Positions 11,201 to 19,132 of a stretch of 27,161 nucleotides of DNA are shown piece by piece; position 1 is the first letter of the stretch, and every line of letters begins with the position of its first letter. The position numbers and the translations under genes are program-made. The stretch is from assembly GCA_003971905.1 (NCBI GenBank), contig RSEE01000182.1, positions 1 to 27,161 of the forward strand. The letters are read 5' to 3'. Source of the DNA: Moniliella sp. 'wahieum' (taxonomy: Eukaryota; Basidiomycota; Moniliellomycetes; Moniliellales; Moniliellaceae). Below the pieces are notes generated by a model. That model did not search any database, was not told the DNA's origin, and saw nothing but the letters and a program-made list of their open reading frames with translations.

Positions 11201-11460
11201 CAGTGCTCGTCGGTGTGGTGCCGGTGGAGCTGGACGTACTGCGCGAGGATGGCGGAGCGGCAGCCGGCGCAGCGCAGGGCAAAGCGCGTCGAGTAGTGGA
11301 AGCGGCACACGGCCTGGCCGGTGGGGGCGTAGTACGTGTCGCCGGGCGCCAGGCGGTGGCGCAGAGCGAGCAGGTGGGCGGCGCGCCATGGAAGGGGCGC
11401 GGCAGCGCAGCCACGTGGCGTCCACGCAGCGCATCGCCGCAGCCGCATCTAACCCTAACC
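8246..11460 (-). CDS. LRG1: Lrg1-like LIM-domain Rho GTPase-activating protein, frame-disrupted, 5' end incomplete
   Basis: Known Lrg1 proteins switch off Rho1 and so tune glucan synthesis and the cell-wall integrity pathway. Reading leftward from 11460: ALRGRHVAAL and HGAPPTCSLC (end of one LIM zinc finger); GDTYYAPTGQAVCRFHYS and RCAGC...SAILAQYV (11350-11230); EHWHPPCYMLSKFW (about 11210-11170), a very Lrg1-like motif; a third LIM starting CRQCGLSIEEDC (10470-10435) with RWHWACVQCDRC; VTRLEQYA and LLRVALDRLYGLLKKQ (about 10260-10170); ELIELAEGRKSAFWSKWF; then RhoGAP from GVPLEVLVERSGRD (9435-9382) through the arginine-finger region FRKTGNIRRVNQLV (9285-9234), LLKSFFRLLPEPLF (9166-9117), KMDLSNLATVMAPTLLY (8843-8790) and the final helix with MLMYQDALWTVP. 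An Arg-Ser-rich tail ends near 8246. Many one-base shifts occur. The usual first LIM half and the N-terminus are missing; only about 325 bp separate it from the next gene's ATG. Family call is confident; both ends are not. Confidence 0.82.
8328..8363 (+). repeat. ACTTGG hexamer repeat, six copies
   Basis: Six copies of ACTTGG. On the minus strand one frame reads Gln-Val dipeptides. It lies near the presumed 3' end of the Lrg1-like gene, so it may be coding tail or 3' UTR. Confidence 0.9.
8877..8945 (-). repeat. GGGTG-rich repeat encoding a His-Pro insertion in the RhoGAP domain
   Basis: Repeated GGGTG units on the plus strand give a minus-strand stretch HPPHPPHAPHAP. It sits between the helix LRWVASFAH and the motif KMDLSNLAT, which are normally separated by only a few residues. 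Confidence 0.7.
9345..9386 (-). repeat. CGCACT-type repeat encoding Cys-Glu dipeptides in the RhoGAP domain
   Basis: Degenerate CGCACT/CGCATT hexamers. In the minus frame following ERSGRD they read alternating Cys and Glu, in a loop of variable length in RhoGAP domains. Confidence 0.65.
10102..10131 (+). repeat. TTTGGG hexamer repeat in the Lrg1-like gene
   Basis: Four copies of TTTGGG, then CTTGGG, with degenerate copies just upstream. In the minus strand it falls in the Gln/Thr/Pro-rich linker between the third LIM and the RhoGAP domain. Confidence 0.85.
10847..10880 (+). repeat. GAAGTC/GAAGGC hexamer repeat
   Basis: Five hexamers, two ending in TC and three in GC. It lies in the linker between the second and third LIM domains of the Lrg1-like protein; minus frames read Ser-Pro/Ser-Thr or Phe-Ala/Phe-Asp dipeptides. 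Confidence 0.8.
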
Positions 11461-11461
11461 C
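11450..11461. repeat. two telomere-type CCCTAA units at the broken LIM end
   Basis: TAACCCTAACCC is two TTAGGG-type units read on the minus strand. It lies exactly where recognisable Lrg1 homology stops. Two units can occur by chance, so the origin is uncertain. Confidence 0.5.
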
Positions 11462-11786
11462 ATCGGCCGAGCGGGGGCCGAGCGTCTGAGCCATCGGAGG
11501 GGGTGGGGGTGGTGGTGGTGATGGTGGTGGTGTGGTGGCGACAGTGATGGTGATGGCGGTGGCAATAGTGATGTGGTGGTGGTGGTGGCAATAATGCGCG
11601 CAGGTGCGTGTGTAAGCATTAGCTAAGGCGATGTTTAAGCACCCTGCTATTAACGTTTAACGTTTAACCCCGCCCGGATGCTCGGACCGCCCAGCCGAAA
11701 TCCCAACCGACCCACACGGGTGGGAGTACTCGGGTATATAATATAACTGGCCGTTTGGACTGCCCCACCGCTACTTCCCCCACGCC
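11461..11786. promoter_or_regulatory. divergent intergenic region, TATA box for the peroxisomal enzyme gene
   Basis: It contains GGT/GTG triplet-rich sequence (about 11500-11585), three overlapping TTAACG units (11650-11668) and a strong TATA element TATATAATATA at 11735-11745, 42 bp before the ATG at 11787. The telomere-like CCCTAA pair (11450-11461) marks its left border. I see no exon able to supply the missing N-terminus of the Lrg1-like protein. Confidence 0.6.
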
Positions 11787-12569
11787 ATGCTGTGCTTCCC
11801 CGGCGCCCACACCGAGTGCTCCGCCGACAGCTGCTGGCGCTCACCGAGCCCGAGCCAGGCATCTTCCTCATCGAGCTCCTCGGCCACGAGACGCTCGACA
11901 ACCGCATGACCCCGGATCTGCTCACCGCCTACCTCGCGCCTCACGCACGTGCGCGACGCCCACCCGACCTTCCCGCACGGCGGCGCACTCATCACCACCG
12001 GCCGCCAGGACCGCGCCCACCCGAGCAGCAAGTTCTTCAGCAACGGCCTGGACTATGCGCGCGCCGTCGCCCTCGGCGCCTCCTTTTCCGGGCTGTACAA
12101 CCAGGTCATGACGGCGCTGCTGACTTCCTGTGCCCACCATTGCCGCCCTGGGCGGACACACGTTTGCCGGTGGGTGTGCTGGCCATGGCGCACGACGTGC
12201 GCGTGATGAACCAAGAGCGGGGTGGCTCTGCACCAACGAAGCCGAGTTTGGTGCTGCGTTGGCGCGGCGAGCCTGGGGTGCTGCGCGCAAGCTGTCCATG
12301 GCCAGGTGCAGAACTGGTGCTGCGTGCACGCCGGTTTACCGGGCCCGAGGCATTGCAGGCTGGACTGGTGCAGGAAATCGCCCCGCCCGACCAGGTGGTG
12401 GCGCGGGCGATGCGCATGCCCACAGCTGCGCCCTTTGTCGCGCACCAAGCAGGTGTGGGGCGTCAACCGCACAGAGCTCATGCGCGACGCGCTCCGTGTC
12501 CTCGCCCAGGCCCCGCCGTCCTTCACGCCCATCGACCCGGACGTGGCGGCGCGCGTGTCCAAGCTGTGA
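11787..12569 (+). CDS. peroxisomal enoyl-CoA hydratase/isomerase (crotonase fold), frame-disrupted
   Basis: Known relatives hydrate or isomerise enoyl-CoA esters during peroxisomal fatty-acid beta-oxidation. The ATG at 11787 lies 42 bp after a TATA box. Composite translation gives LTEPEPGIFLIELLG, then DNRMTPDLL, GGALITTGRQD, SKFFSNGLDY and ALGGHTFAGG (oxyanion-hole region), followed by MAHDVRVMNQERG, LCTNEAEFGA and FTGPEALQAGLVQE. The C-terminus is VAARVSKL before TGA at 12567-12569; SKL is a canonical type 1 peroxisomal targeting signal. The length, about 260 residues, suits the family. At least four one-base shifts split the frame, yet the PTS1 is in frame with the preceding helix. LCTNEAEFGA resembles delta3,delta2-enoyl-CoA isomerases, but hydratase versus isomerase cannot be settled from the damaged frame. 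Confidence 0.83.
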
Positions 12570-12840
12570 GCGAGAAGAGGGGGAACAACGATGATGGTGT
12601 GGTAGTTTGGATCCACAGAGGATAGTGTGGGGGGGGGCAGATGGCAGATGGCAGATGGCAGATCCGCTCCTGGGTAGACATGCGGCGCGAATTATACACT
12701 GGCGCCGTGCCCATTCCAACAATGCGACCCAACCCCGCGTAGGCGCATAGCTTAGCTCAGCAGGCGCGCTGCGGAGACCGACAGAGCCTTAATGCATCAT
12801 CAGCCTCCACCTCCACCTCCACCTTCTTCTCCACCCCACC
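12570..12840. other. intergenic region before the penta-EF-hand gene
   Basis: It contains three and a half CAGATGG heptamers (12638-12665) and ends in a CCACCT-rich pyrimidine leader (12803-12840) touching the ATG. No convincing TATA box. Confidence 0.5.
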
Positions 12841-14773
12841 ATGAGCTACAACAACTACAACTACGCCGGCCAGCCCGGCTACGGCGCCCCTCCTCCGCAG
12901 CAGCAGCGCTACGGTGCTCCTCCGCCCCAGCAGGGCTACGCTCCCAGGGCTACGCTCCCCAGGGCTACGCTCCCAGGGCTACGCCGGTCAAAGCCAAGCC
13001 TACGGTGGTCAAGGTCAAGGGTACGGCGGCCAAGGTCAAGGCTATGGCGGCCAAGGTCAAGCCTACGGCGGCCAAGGGTACGGTGGTCAAGGGTACGGTG
13101 GTCCAGGCCAAGCCCAGGCCAGGGCGGCCCGCCGCCCGGCGCTGATCCAAGTTGTGGTACGTCCCCCTCGTCGGTGTATGCGCGCCAGCGGACACGGAGC
13201 TGACCAGCGGACCGCATGGGCATGGACATGGTTCTGGGTATGGTTTGGGGTATGATTCTGGTTCTGGTTGTGGTTGTGATTCTTGTTATGGTTGTGGGTG
13301 TGGGTATGGTTCGGGGTACGGTTACGTTTGTGGGATGGATGAGGGTAGGAGCTGGTTCTCAGCCGTGGACCGGGACCGGAGTGGCTCGATTGGCGCAACG
13401 GAGCTGCAACAGGCGCTGGTGAATGGCGATTGGTCACCTTTGATCTCGACACGGTCAAGATGCTCATGTCGATGCACGATGTCGACCGGTCAGGACAACT
13501 GTCGTTCCAGGAATTCGTTGGGTTGTACAAGTACGTCTCGTCTCCCCCCTTTTCCCCCCTCCGTTCCCCCTCCGGTGCGTGGTGGGTTACGCGTTACGTG
13601 GCTCTCCTAGACAGTGCTATGCACCCTGTGGACCCTGTGGACCTTACTGACCACCTCCCCCCCACTCTCCTTGTGCCGTTGTGCCGTTGTGCCCTTGTCA
13701 CCAGGTACATTGGCAGTGGCAGGGCATCTTCCGGCAAGCCGACCGCGATGGCAGTGGTACGATTGATGTTTCGGAGCTGGGTGCGGCGCTGTCCCAGTTT
13801 GGGTTCAACCTCCCCCCCAACCTGGTCCCAGCTCCTGGTGGCCAAATATGGTACGTTCAATGTGCTCTGTCCGTGACTGAGGAGTTGGCCGTGTACTGCC
13901 CTGGTACTCGTACGCGGGGGTTGTACTTGTACTTGTACTTGTTACTTGTACTTGTACTTGACTTGTACTTGTACTTGTACTTGTACTTGTACTTGTACTT
14001 GTACTTGTACTTGTACTTTACTTGACTTGTACTTGTACTTGTACTTGTACTTGTACTGTCTGTACTTGTACTTGTACTTGTACTTGTACTTGTTGTACTT
14101 GTACTTGTACTTGTACTTGTACTGTACTTGTACTTGTACTTGTACTTGTACTTGTACTTGTACTGTACTTGTACTTGTACTTGTACTGTTACTTGTCCTT
14201 GTACTTGTACTTGTACTTGTACTTGTACTTGTACTTGTACTTGTACTTGTACTTGTACTTGTACTTGTACTTGTACTTGTATTGTACTTGTACTTGTACT
14301 TGGGCTGGTTACCCGGGACGCTAGGGAGTACCGACTGAATACTGACGCACGATCTGGGGTATGTGTATGGCCTGTGTATGATTTGTGTATGCGTATGGTA
14401 TGTGTATGTGTATGTGTCCACGACGCTAGCCAGTGCCAGTTCGACCGGGCGTGGGGGTGGGGTGACGTTTGACCATTTCGTGCGTGCTTGCGTGGCGGTT
14501 CGGTCGTTGACCCAGGGCTTCCCAAAGTACGATCCTCAACGCCGTGGATCCGCCACACTGACCTACCCGCAGTTTATGGAAATCGGTACGTCAAATCATC
14601 CAACCTCTCCTGTGAACGTTGAACAGGCGTGCCGTGCCGCTTCTTGCACCTCGTTCAATCTTGGCTCTTCTTGCTTTCTTGTTCTTGTCTTGTGGGCTAT
14701 TGGGTAATTGGGCACGCGTGTATACTGAGTACTGACCGACCTTTTTTCCCGCCCAGTGCTCCAAGCTCCGTAA
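12841..14773 (+). CDS. penta-EF-hand calcium-binding protein (ALG-2/Pef1 family), five exons
   Basis: Known relatives bind calcium, dimerise through the fifth EF-hand and act in membrane repair, ESCRT contacts or, in yeast Pef1, bud growth. The ATG at 12841 follows a CCACC leader. Exon 1 encodes a Gly/Tyr/Gln/Pro-rich tail made of GYGAPPPQQ and YGGQGQ units. Exon 2 gives SWFSAVDRDRSGSI (EF1), ELQQALVNGDW and MLMSMHDVDRSGQLSFQEF (EF2). Exon 3 gives WQGIFRQADRDGSGTIDVSEL (EF3) and LSQFGFNLPPNL. Exon 4 gives GVTFDHFVRACV and YDPQRRGSATLTYPQFMEI (EF4 and degenerate EF5). Exon 5 encodes VLQAP and stop at 14771-14773. All four introns begin GTACGT. Small frame slips occur in exon 1, near 13150 and near 13715. 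The order of hands and the tail make the family call secure. Confidence 0.88.
13157..13348 (+). other. intron 1 of the penta-EF-hand gene, G/T-rich
   Basis: Donor GTACGT at 13157 and acceptor TAG ending 13348. Splicing joins ...LW to SWFSAVDRDRSG in frame apart from one slip just before the donor. The middle (13209-13330) is a degenerate GGTATGGTTCTG-like G/T repeat. Confidence 0.75.
13531..13704 (+). other. intron 2 of the penta-EF-hand gene
   Basis: Donor GTACGT at 13531 and acceptor CACCAG ending 13704. Joining restores Lys-Tyr-Ile ahead of WQGIFRQADRDGSG, after one missing base. The 3' half is C/T-rich. Confidence 0.8.
13851..14429 (+). other. intron 3 of the penta-EF-hand gene, expanded by a hexamer array
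   Basis: Donor GTACGT at 13851 after LLVAKYG. The best phase-compatible acceptor is CTAG ending 14429, leading into SSTGRGGGVTFDHFV. The 579 bp length, two to three times the other introns, is mostly the TTGTAC array. A GTATGT-rich stretch precedes the acceptor. Confidence 0.7.
13921..14303 (+). repeat. TTGTAC hexanucleotide array, about 60 units
   Basis: About 380 bp of TTGTAC with scattered shortened or altered units (TTGTTAC, TTGAC, TTTAC, TGTCTGTAC, TTGTCC). It lies wholly inside intron 3. The three reading frames give poly Leu-Val, Tyr-Leu and Thr-Cys, none of which is a protein. It is the largest uniform repeat in the window. Confidence 0.95.
14586..14756 (+). other. intron 4 of the penta-EF-hand gene
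   Basis: Donor GTACGT at 14586 after the codons for FMEI and acceptor CCCAG ending 14756. Splicing yields Val-Leu-Gln-Ala-Pro-stop, the expected short C-terminus. Its 3' end is CT-rich. Confidence 0.8.
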
Positions 14774-15534
14774 TGCTGTATGCGTGTACCTACCCAGTCT
14801 GTTGGTTTCCACTCGTGCCTTTGCGTTAGCCCCCGTATGCCAGGGAGAGGATAGGGTAAGTAGTAGACCCGATCGTGCTCCTCTCCTCTCCTCCTCCCCT
14901 GCTCCTACTACTCTCTCTCCTATTGCCCTGTTCTGCGAATCAACTATCTTATCTCCGACGCTGCAATGTTCCTGTTTTGTCGCGCCTCAACGCTTAGCCC
15001 TCGCTACCGCATGGGATCGGAGGGAGGGCAAGGTGAGGGTCTTCCATCACCGATCAATTCATCTGGTAGTCGATTCTGGCAATCAATCCATCTGGCAATT
15101 GGGATGGCCTGGCATGGCATGGCATAGATGCGCCCCGAAAGTCCCAGCAAAACTGTTGAATGTACATCTCGAGGGACTGAATGTCGCCTGGGCATTCTCC
15201 CAGCACTACGACTAGTATGCTGTCTGAGAGTACTAAGTAGCCCGGCCTATGGCCTAGTAGTTGGTCTATCGCCATTCATGTGGGCCTTTTCTCCCACCCG
15301 CCTCCTATTACCTCTCCCCATCCCCTTGCCCTTGCCCCCAACCTATACCCCGCCAGGCCAACCCCGCACCACCCTGCCCACTGACGCACACCCACAAGAC
15401 GTTCAAAGCGATAGCGACAGATGCATAGACAACTTATACGAGACGTCTCCGTCCTCCGTCCTCCGTCCTCCGTCCTTGCTGGCCCAAAAGCGGTAATTGA
15501 ACCCCTCCAAACCGATCCGACCAAGCGAACCCGA

Positions 15535-15610
15535 CCAACCGAACTTGAGAACCCGAAACCGACAAACCGAAACCGAGAATCCGAAACTGAAACCGAGAAT
15601 CCGAACCAAA
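15535..15610 (+). repeat. degenerate AACCGAGAATCCG-type repeat
   Basis: Repeated AACCGA and GAATCCGAA blocks, with at least two longer copies of AACCGAGAATCCGAA. Noncoding spacer. Confidence 0.7.
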
Positions 15611-15809
15611 CTGGCCACACAGCTAGTAACCAGTGAGTGGCAAGCCACTGGCCACAAACCAGTTTGTCGCCCTCCTCCTCCTCCTCATATATACCAACCA
15701 CAATAACCCCCGCTCTTGCACCTCATTTCCCCGTACCTTTTCTCGTCTCGCGCAGCCACCAGGGCGGGGAGAGAGAAGGGGAACCACAAGGGAACCAACA
15801 AAACCCCCC

Positions 15810-15870
15810 ATTGCACGTCCACTTGCACTTGCACGTCCACTTGCACTTGCACATTCACTTGCACCCACAC
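15810..15870 (+). repeat. CTTGCA hexamer repeat
   Basis: Alternating CACGTCCACTTG and CACTTG units, essentially TTGCAC hexamers with variants, close to the 3' end of the Bud4-like gene. Confidence 0.85.
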
Positions 15871-15943
15871 CTTATCCCCGATCCCCCCATACTCCCATTC
15901 CGCCATCCCGCGGTCCGCGCCTCACATCCAGCACGGCTTAACC

Positions 15944-18900
15944 TTACCGTTCGCGCAGCGCCTTGGTGGGTGACGGCGAGCGTGACGGAGGAGCGGGGAT
16001 ACGTGTGCGGCTAGGCGATCCGGGGGGGACAGGAACAGGAACAGCTCGACGGGTTGGTGTGAACCCGGTAGACGGTACGGGCTTAGGCTTAGCACGAACC
16101 TGGGAATGCCCATGGGCATGGGGCACGAGCACCCGCCGAGACAGAGGGCGAAACCGGCCCGGAGGCCGAGGCCTGTACTGGAGAAACGTACCGGGAGGGA
16201 CTTGCGTCGCCCCCCTCGCGTCGGAGCTAGCTTGCACAGGGGAGGAGGTACCTGTACCTGTACCTGTACCTGCGCCCAAACCGGACGCCGCGGGGCGACA
16301 CGTAACTGGGGACGGAGGAAGAACCGGGACGCGAAGCGGGAGCGAGGGCAGGATCGGTGCGGGTAGAACGGTGGGAGAGCTCGGAGTAGGCGTAGGTGTA
16401 GACGTTGACGTGGACGTTGACGTGGACGTGGACGTGGACGTGGACGTGGGCTCGGCGCGTGCGAGGCAGCTGGGCGATGGGCTGCGGTGGCGGGGTGCGC
16501 GGTGGGCGAGGATGGTGGCCAGGACATTTGGCCTTGTTCGAGGGCAGATTGGAGGGTGAGGAGGTTGGTAGCCCACTCGGGAGCGCGAGGGAGCTGACCC
16601 GATGTAGAGTGAAGTGGAAGTGGGGGCGAGACGGGCCAAGTCGTCAAGGCAGCGGTGCAACTCGAGTGTCCACTTACTCTTTTGCTCGTGGGAGTCAGCG
16701 AAAAAGTGGTAGACTTGCCCGGTACGAAGGACAAGCTGGAACCCATGCTGGACACCAAAGAACAACTCTGCCTCGTCCTGCTGGCCACCCTCTTGCACTT
16801 TCTACTCGGCGAGCGGGACATCGAGAACAACAGCGTTGGTCACCTCGTTCTTACACTGCATCCGACACCACGGACCTCGACCCACCTCCGACGCCACACT
16901 TTGTTCGCAGTCAACTGGGTCAGGGTGCCTACCTGACGAACTTGACGCTCAGCCTGGGCAAGCACAAGACCGTACAGCCTCGCGATACGACTGGCACTGT
17001 GCGCCCAAGCCCGCGACCGAAGGCACAAACAGCAGACTCACATGCAACGTGCCGCGCGGGCGGGAACTCACTGCCGCCACAGGCTCCGTGTCCATCCGCA
17101 TACGTCCCAGTGCACGTAGACTCGTGCTCGATAGCGACGGAGGTGGATTGCTCACCCCACGAGCGGGAGGGAGAGTTGCACTAGTTGACCCAGCGCTTCC
17201 CCCGCCACATCTTCGAACGTCACGTTGGCTCGGCCCAGGTCGCCCTCGTGGTTCATGTAGCGCAGCAACGGTGCCGAGGCAGTCTGCGGGGCGGTAGCGA
17301 CGGCGGAGGCGCGCGCTCCGACCCACGCTCAGCCACACGCTCGGCTGCCGGCACGGGAACGGCACGGGCGCACGCTCAGCCTGGACGCGCTCAGCCTCGT
17401 CACGTTTCTTCTTGGGACTGCGCAGCAGGCGGGAGAAGAGTTTTTCCTTTTTGAGCGGGCTGCCGGGCGTACGGGGCTGAGGGAGCGAGTGAGCGGATGG
17501 GGGCCGGAGTCGGGGCTGGAGTACGGGCCGGAGTGCGGGCCGCAGCAGGGATTGGGGCAGGAACCGAAACTGAGCAGGACGAAGATGGGCGTCCTTGATA
17601 ACGCGAAGGGTCAACGTGAACTGAAGACCCTTGTGCTGCAGCAACTCAAACTCTTGTCCGATGGTGGTGGGGATCCACGAACGAGCAGACTGGTTCGCGG
17701 CGCCTTGACTTCGTTCAAGCCATTGTTCAAGTACAGTTCCATCCTCGTTGCCTGTTCGGGCAAAGGTACATCGGGAACGAACTTGTCCACCCGGACAAAT
17801 ACCTTGCCCATCGGCAGACGCGGATCCTCCGTCTTGCGGTACGCCGCCAGTTCCTCCACATACTCATTCTGTCGATCGGCATCAGGGGGTCAAGGGTCAG
17901 GCGTGAGCGTTAAGGGATCGCTACGTTGCATACGGAAAGGGGGGGGGGGGGACGCACCATCTCGCTCTTACGGGCCTTGCGGCGCGTGCCGGCCTCGGGG
18001 GAAAGGTGAGTGGTTGGATCCAAAGGCGGAGTGGAAGCTGGAGCCAGTGCGGAGGGGACAGGCGGGACGGAAGCTAGCTCCTCCGTTTGCTCTTCTTCCT
18101 CGGTATCGCGAACAGAGATAGTTTGACGCTTGCGCATGCGATAACCGCGATCACGTTTCTGGATGCGACTCAGTTCGCGCTGCAAGCCCAAGCCAAACCC
18201 TTTCTCCTCGTTCAGACGAGGCAAAAGGGGGAGCAAGTCCGTCTCGTCCGTCTCGGTGTCCGATTGGCCTCGCGTCATAATCTCCATCTCCGGTGTAGCG
18301 GACGAGCTCAAGTCCATCGACCGGCTCCGCCGCGGCCGCATCGCACGGCCTGCCTTGGCCCGACGACGGGCAATGATCGCCTCGGCGTTCTGGGCGGGCG
18401 TGCGCAGCTGTAGCACCGGTCGAGCCTCGGTGGTAGTGCTGGTGGTAGTGCTGGTGGTGGTGGATTGGGGTGCGGGTGCGCTGGTAGAGTCGAGTGGCTT
18501 GTGCTCAGTCGCAGCAAGGCAAAGCAGTGGATCGGAGCAACCTGCATCGACCGACCCGCTCTCCTCGCCGAGGTCGGAGAGCAACGACGAGCCCCAGCTC
18601 AGCCCAAGGCCCAGACCTTGGCCCAGCGGCCCCAGCCCGGCCGAGACGCGGGGCGCAGCACCTTTGGTCCTGCCGGGCGCAGCGGCAGGCGCGAGCGGCA
18701 CACGCAGCTCGGCGGTGGCCTTGAGGCTGGAGGCCGAGGAGGAACGGGGGAGGGGCGGCAAGGCGCGGTCGGTGCCGACAGCCCGTGTGGGCGGCTGCTT
18801 GAGCTGCTGCTTGGGCTGCTGCTTGGGCTGCCGCTGGAGCTTGGTGTCGGCCACGGGCGGGAGGGCGGTGGAGGTGGGCGCTGGCGAGGGCAGGACGGTG

Positions 18901-18944
18901 GCCTGGGGAGGCGCAGTGCGCTCGCCCAGCACAGTCGCAGGCAT
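15944..18944 (-). CDS. BUD4: Bud4/anillin-like septin-associated protein with anillin-homology and PH domains
   Basis: Known relatives (Bud4, Mid2, anillin) link septin rings to the cell cortex at the bud neck or division site. Exon 1 (18944-17958) is one uninterrupted frame from the ATG of MPATVLGERTAPP: disordered, with Gln-Pro and Thr-Ser runs and a charged end. After an 89-bp intron come EYVEELAAY, GKVFVRVDKFVPDVPLPEQ (about 17810-17755), MELYLNNGLNEV, EFELLQHKG (17660-17629) and LQFTLTLRV, the hallmark of the anillin-homology region. Further left are a Lys-rich SPLKKEKLFSRLLRSPKKK stretch, a DLGRANVTFEDVA-like segment (about 17250-17200) and GTLHVSLLFVP. The PH domain runs from about 16990 to 16640: GTLTQLTANKVWRRRWVEV, then GFQLVLRTGQVYHFFADS and SKWTLELHRCL. 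A Ser/Thr/Pro tail follows, including a Thr-Ser run from a GACGTG repeat, ending SPSPTKALRER before the stop at 15946-15944. Exon 2 has several one-base shifts. Confidence 0.8.
16248..16272 (+). repeat. GTACCT hexamer repeat in the Bud4-like tail
   Basis: Four copies of GTACCT; minus strand reads Gly-Thr dipeptides (GTGTGTGT) in the C-terminal tail. A similar ACCTGT/ACCTGC run lies at 7585-7612. Confidence 0.85.
16399..16449 (+). repeat. GACGTG/GACGTT hexamer repeat in the Bud4-like tail
   Basis: About eight hexamers; on the minus strand they encode a Thr-Ser dipeptide run just after the PH domain. Confidence 0.9.
17869..17957 (-). other. intron in the Bud4-like gene
   Basis: Minus-strand donor GTGCGT at 17957 after codons ...RKSEM and acceptor GACAG ending 17869, before NEYVEEL. 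Near the donor is a C homopolymer of about 13 (G run at 17938-17951 on the plus strand). Confidence 0.75.
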
Positions 18945-18956
18945 GGAGGGCGGGAA

Positions 18957-19132
18957 TGGGGATGGGATGGGGATGGGGATGGGGATGGAGATGGGGATGG
19001 GGATGGGGATGGGATGGGATGGGGATGGGGATGGGATGGGGATGGGGATGGGGATGGGGATGGGGATGGGATGGGGATGGGGATGGGATGGGGATGGGGA
19101 TGGGGATGGGGATGGAGATGGAGATGGAGGTA
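18957..19132 (-). promoter_or_regulatory. (CCCATC)n tract upstream of the Bud4-like start
   Basis: About 175 bp of GATGGG (plus) or CCCATC (minus, sense) with GATGGA variants, starting 12 bp upstream of the ATG at 18944. It presumably forms the pyrimidine-rich leader or core promoter; also an expandable repeat. Confidence 0.6.

Larger units (their letters stand above)
14774..15943. other. convergent intergenic spacer with short tandem repeats
   Basis: It lies between the 3' ends of the penta-EF-hand (+) and Bud4-like (-) genes. No conserved protein seen. Contents: GGCAT pentamers (15111-15125), TCCTCCG heptamers (15446-15476), a degenerate AACCGAGAATCCG-type repeat (15535-15610) and CTTGCA hexamers (15810-15870). 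Confidence 0.6.

Noticed and set aside
11450..11461. True chromosome end or subtelomere
   Set aside because: Only two CCCTAA units, with ordinary single-copy genes on both sides.
12738..12790. tRNA-like TAGCTTAGCTCAGCAGG stretch resembling a D-arm and A box
   Set aside because: No matching acceptor stem and no T-arm with GGTTCGAATC-like B box at the right distance.
13857..14558. Long frames through the TTGTAC array giving Leu-Val, Tyr-Leu, Thr-Cys or Gln-Val repeats
   Set aside because: All frames of a stop-free hexamer are open; the array lies between a good donor and acceptor and is intronic.
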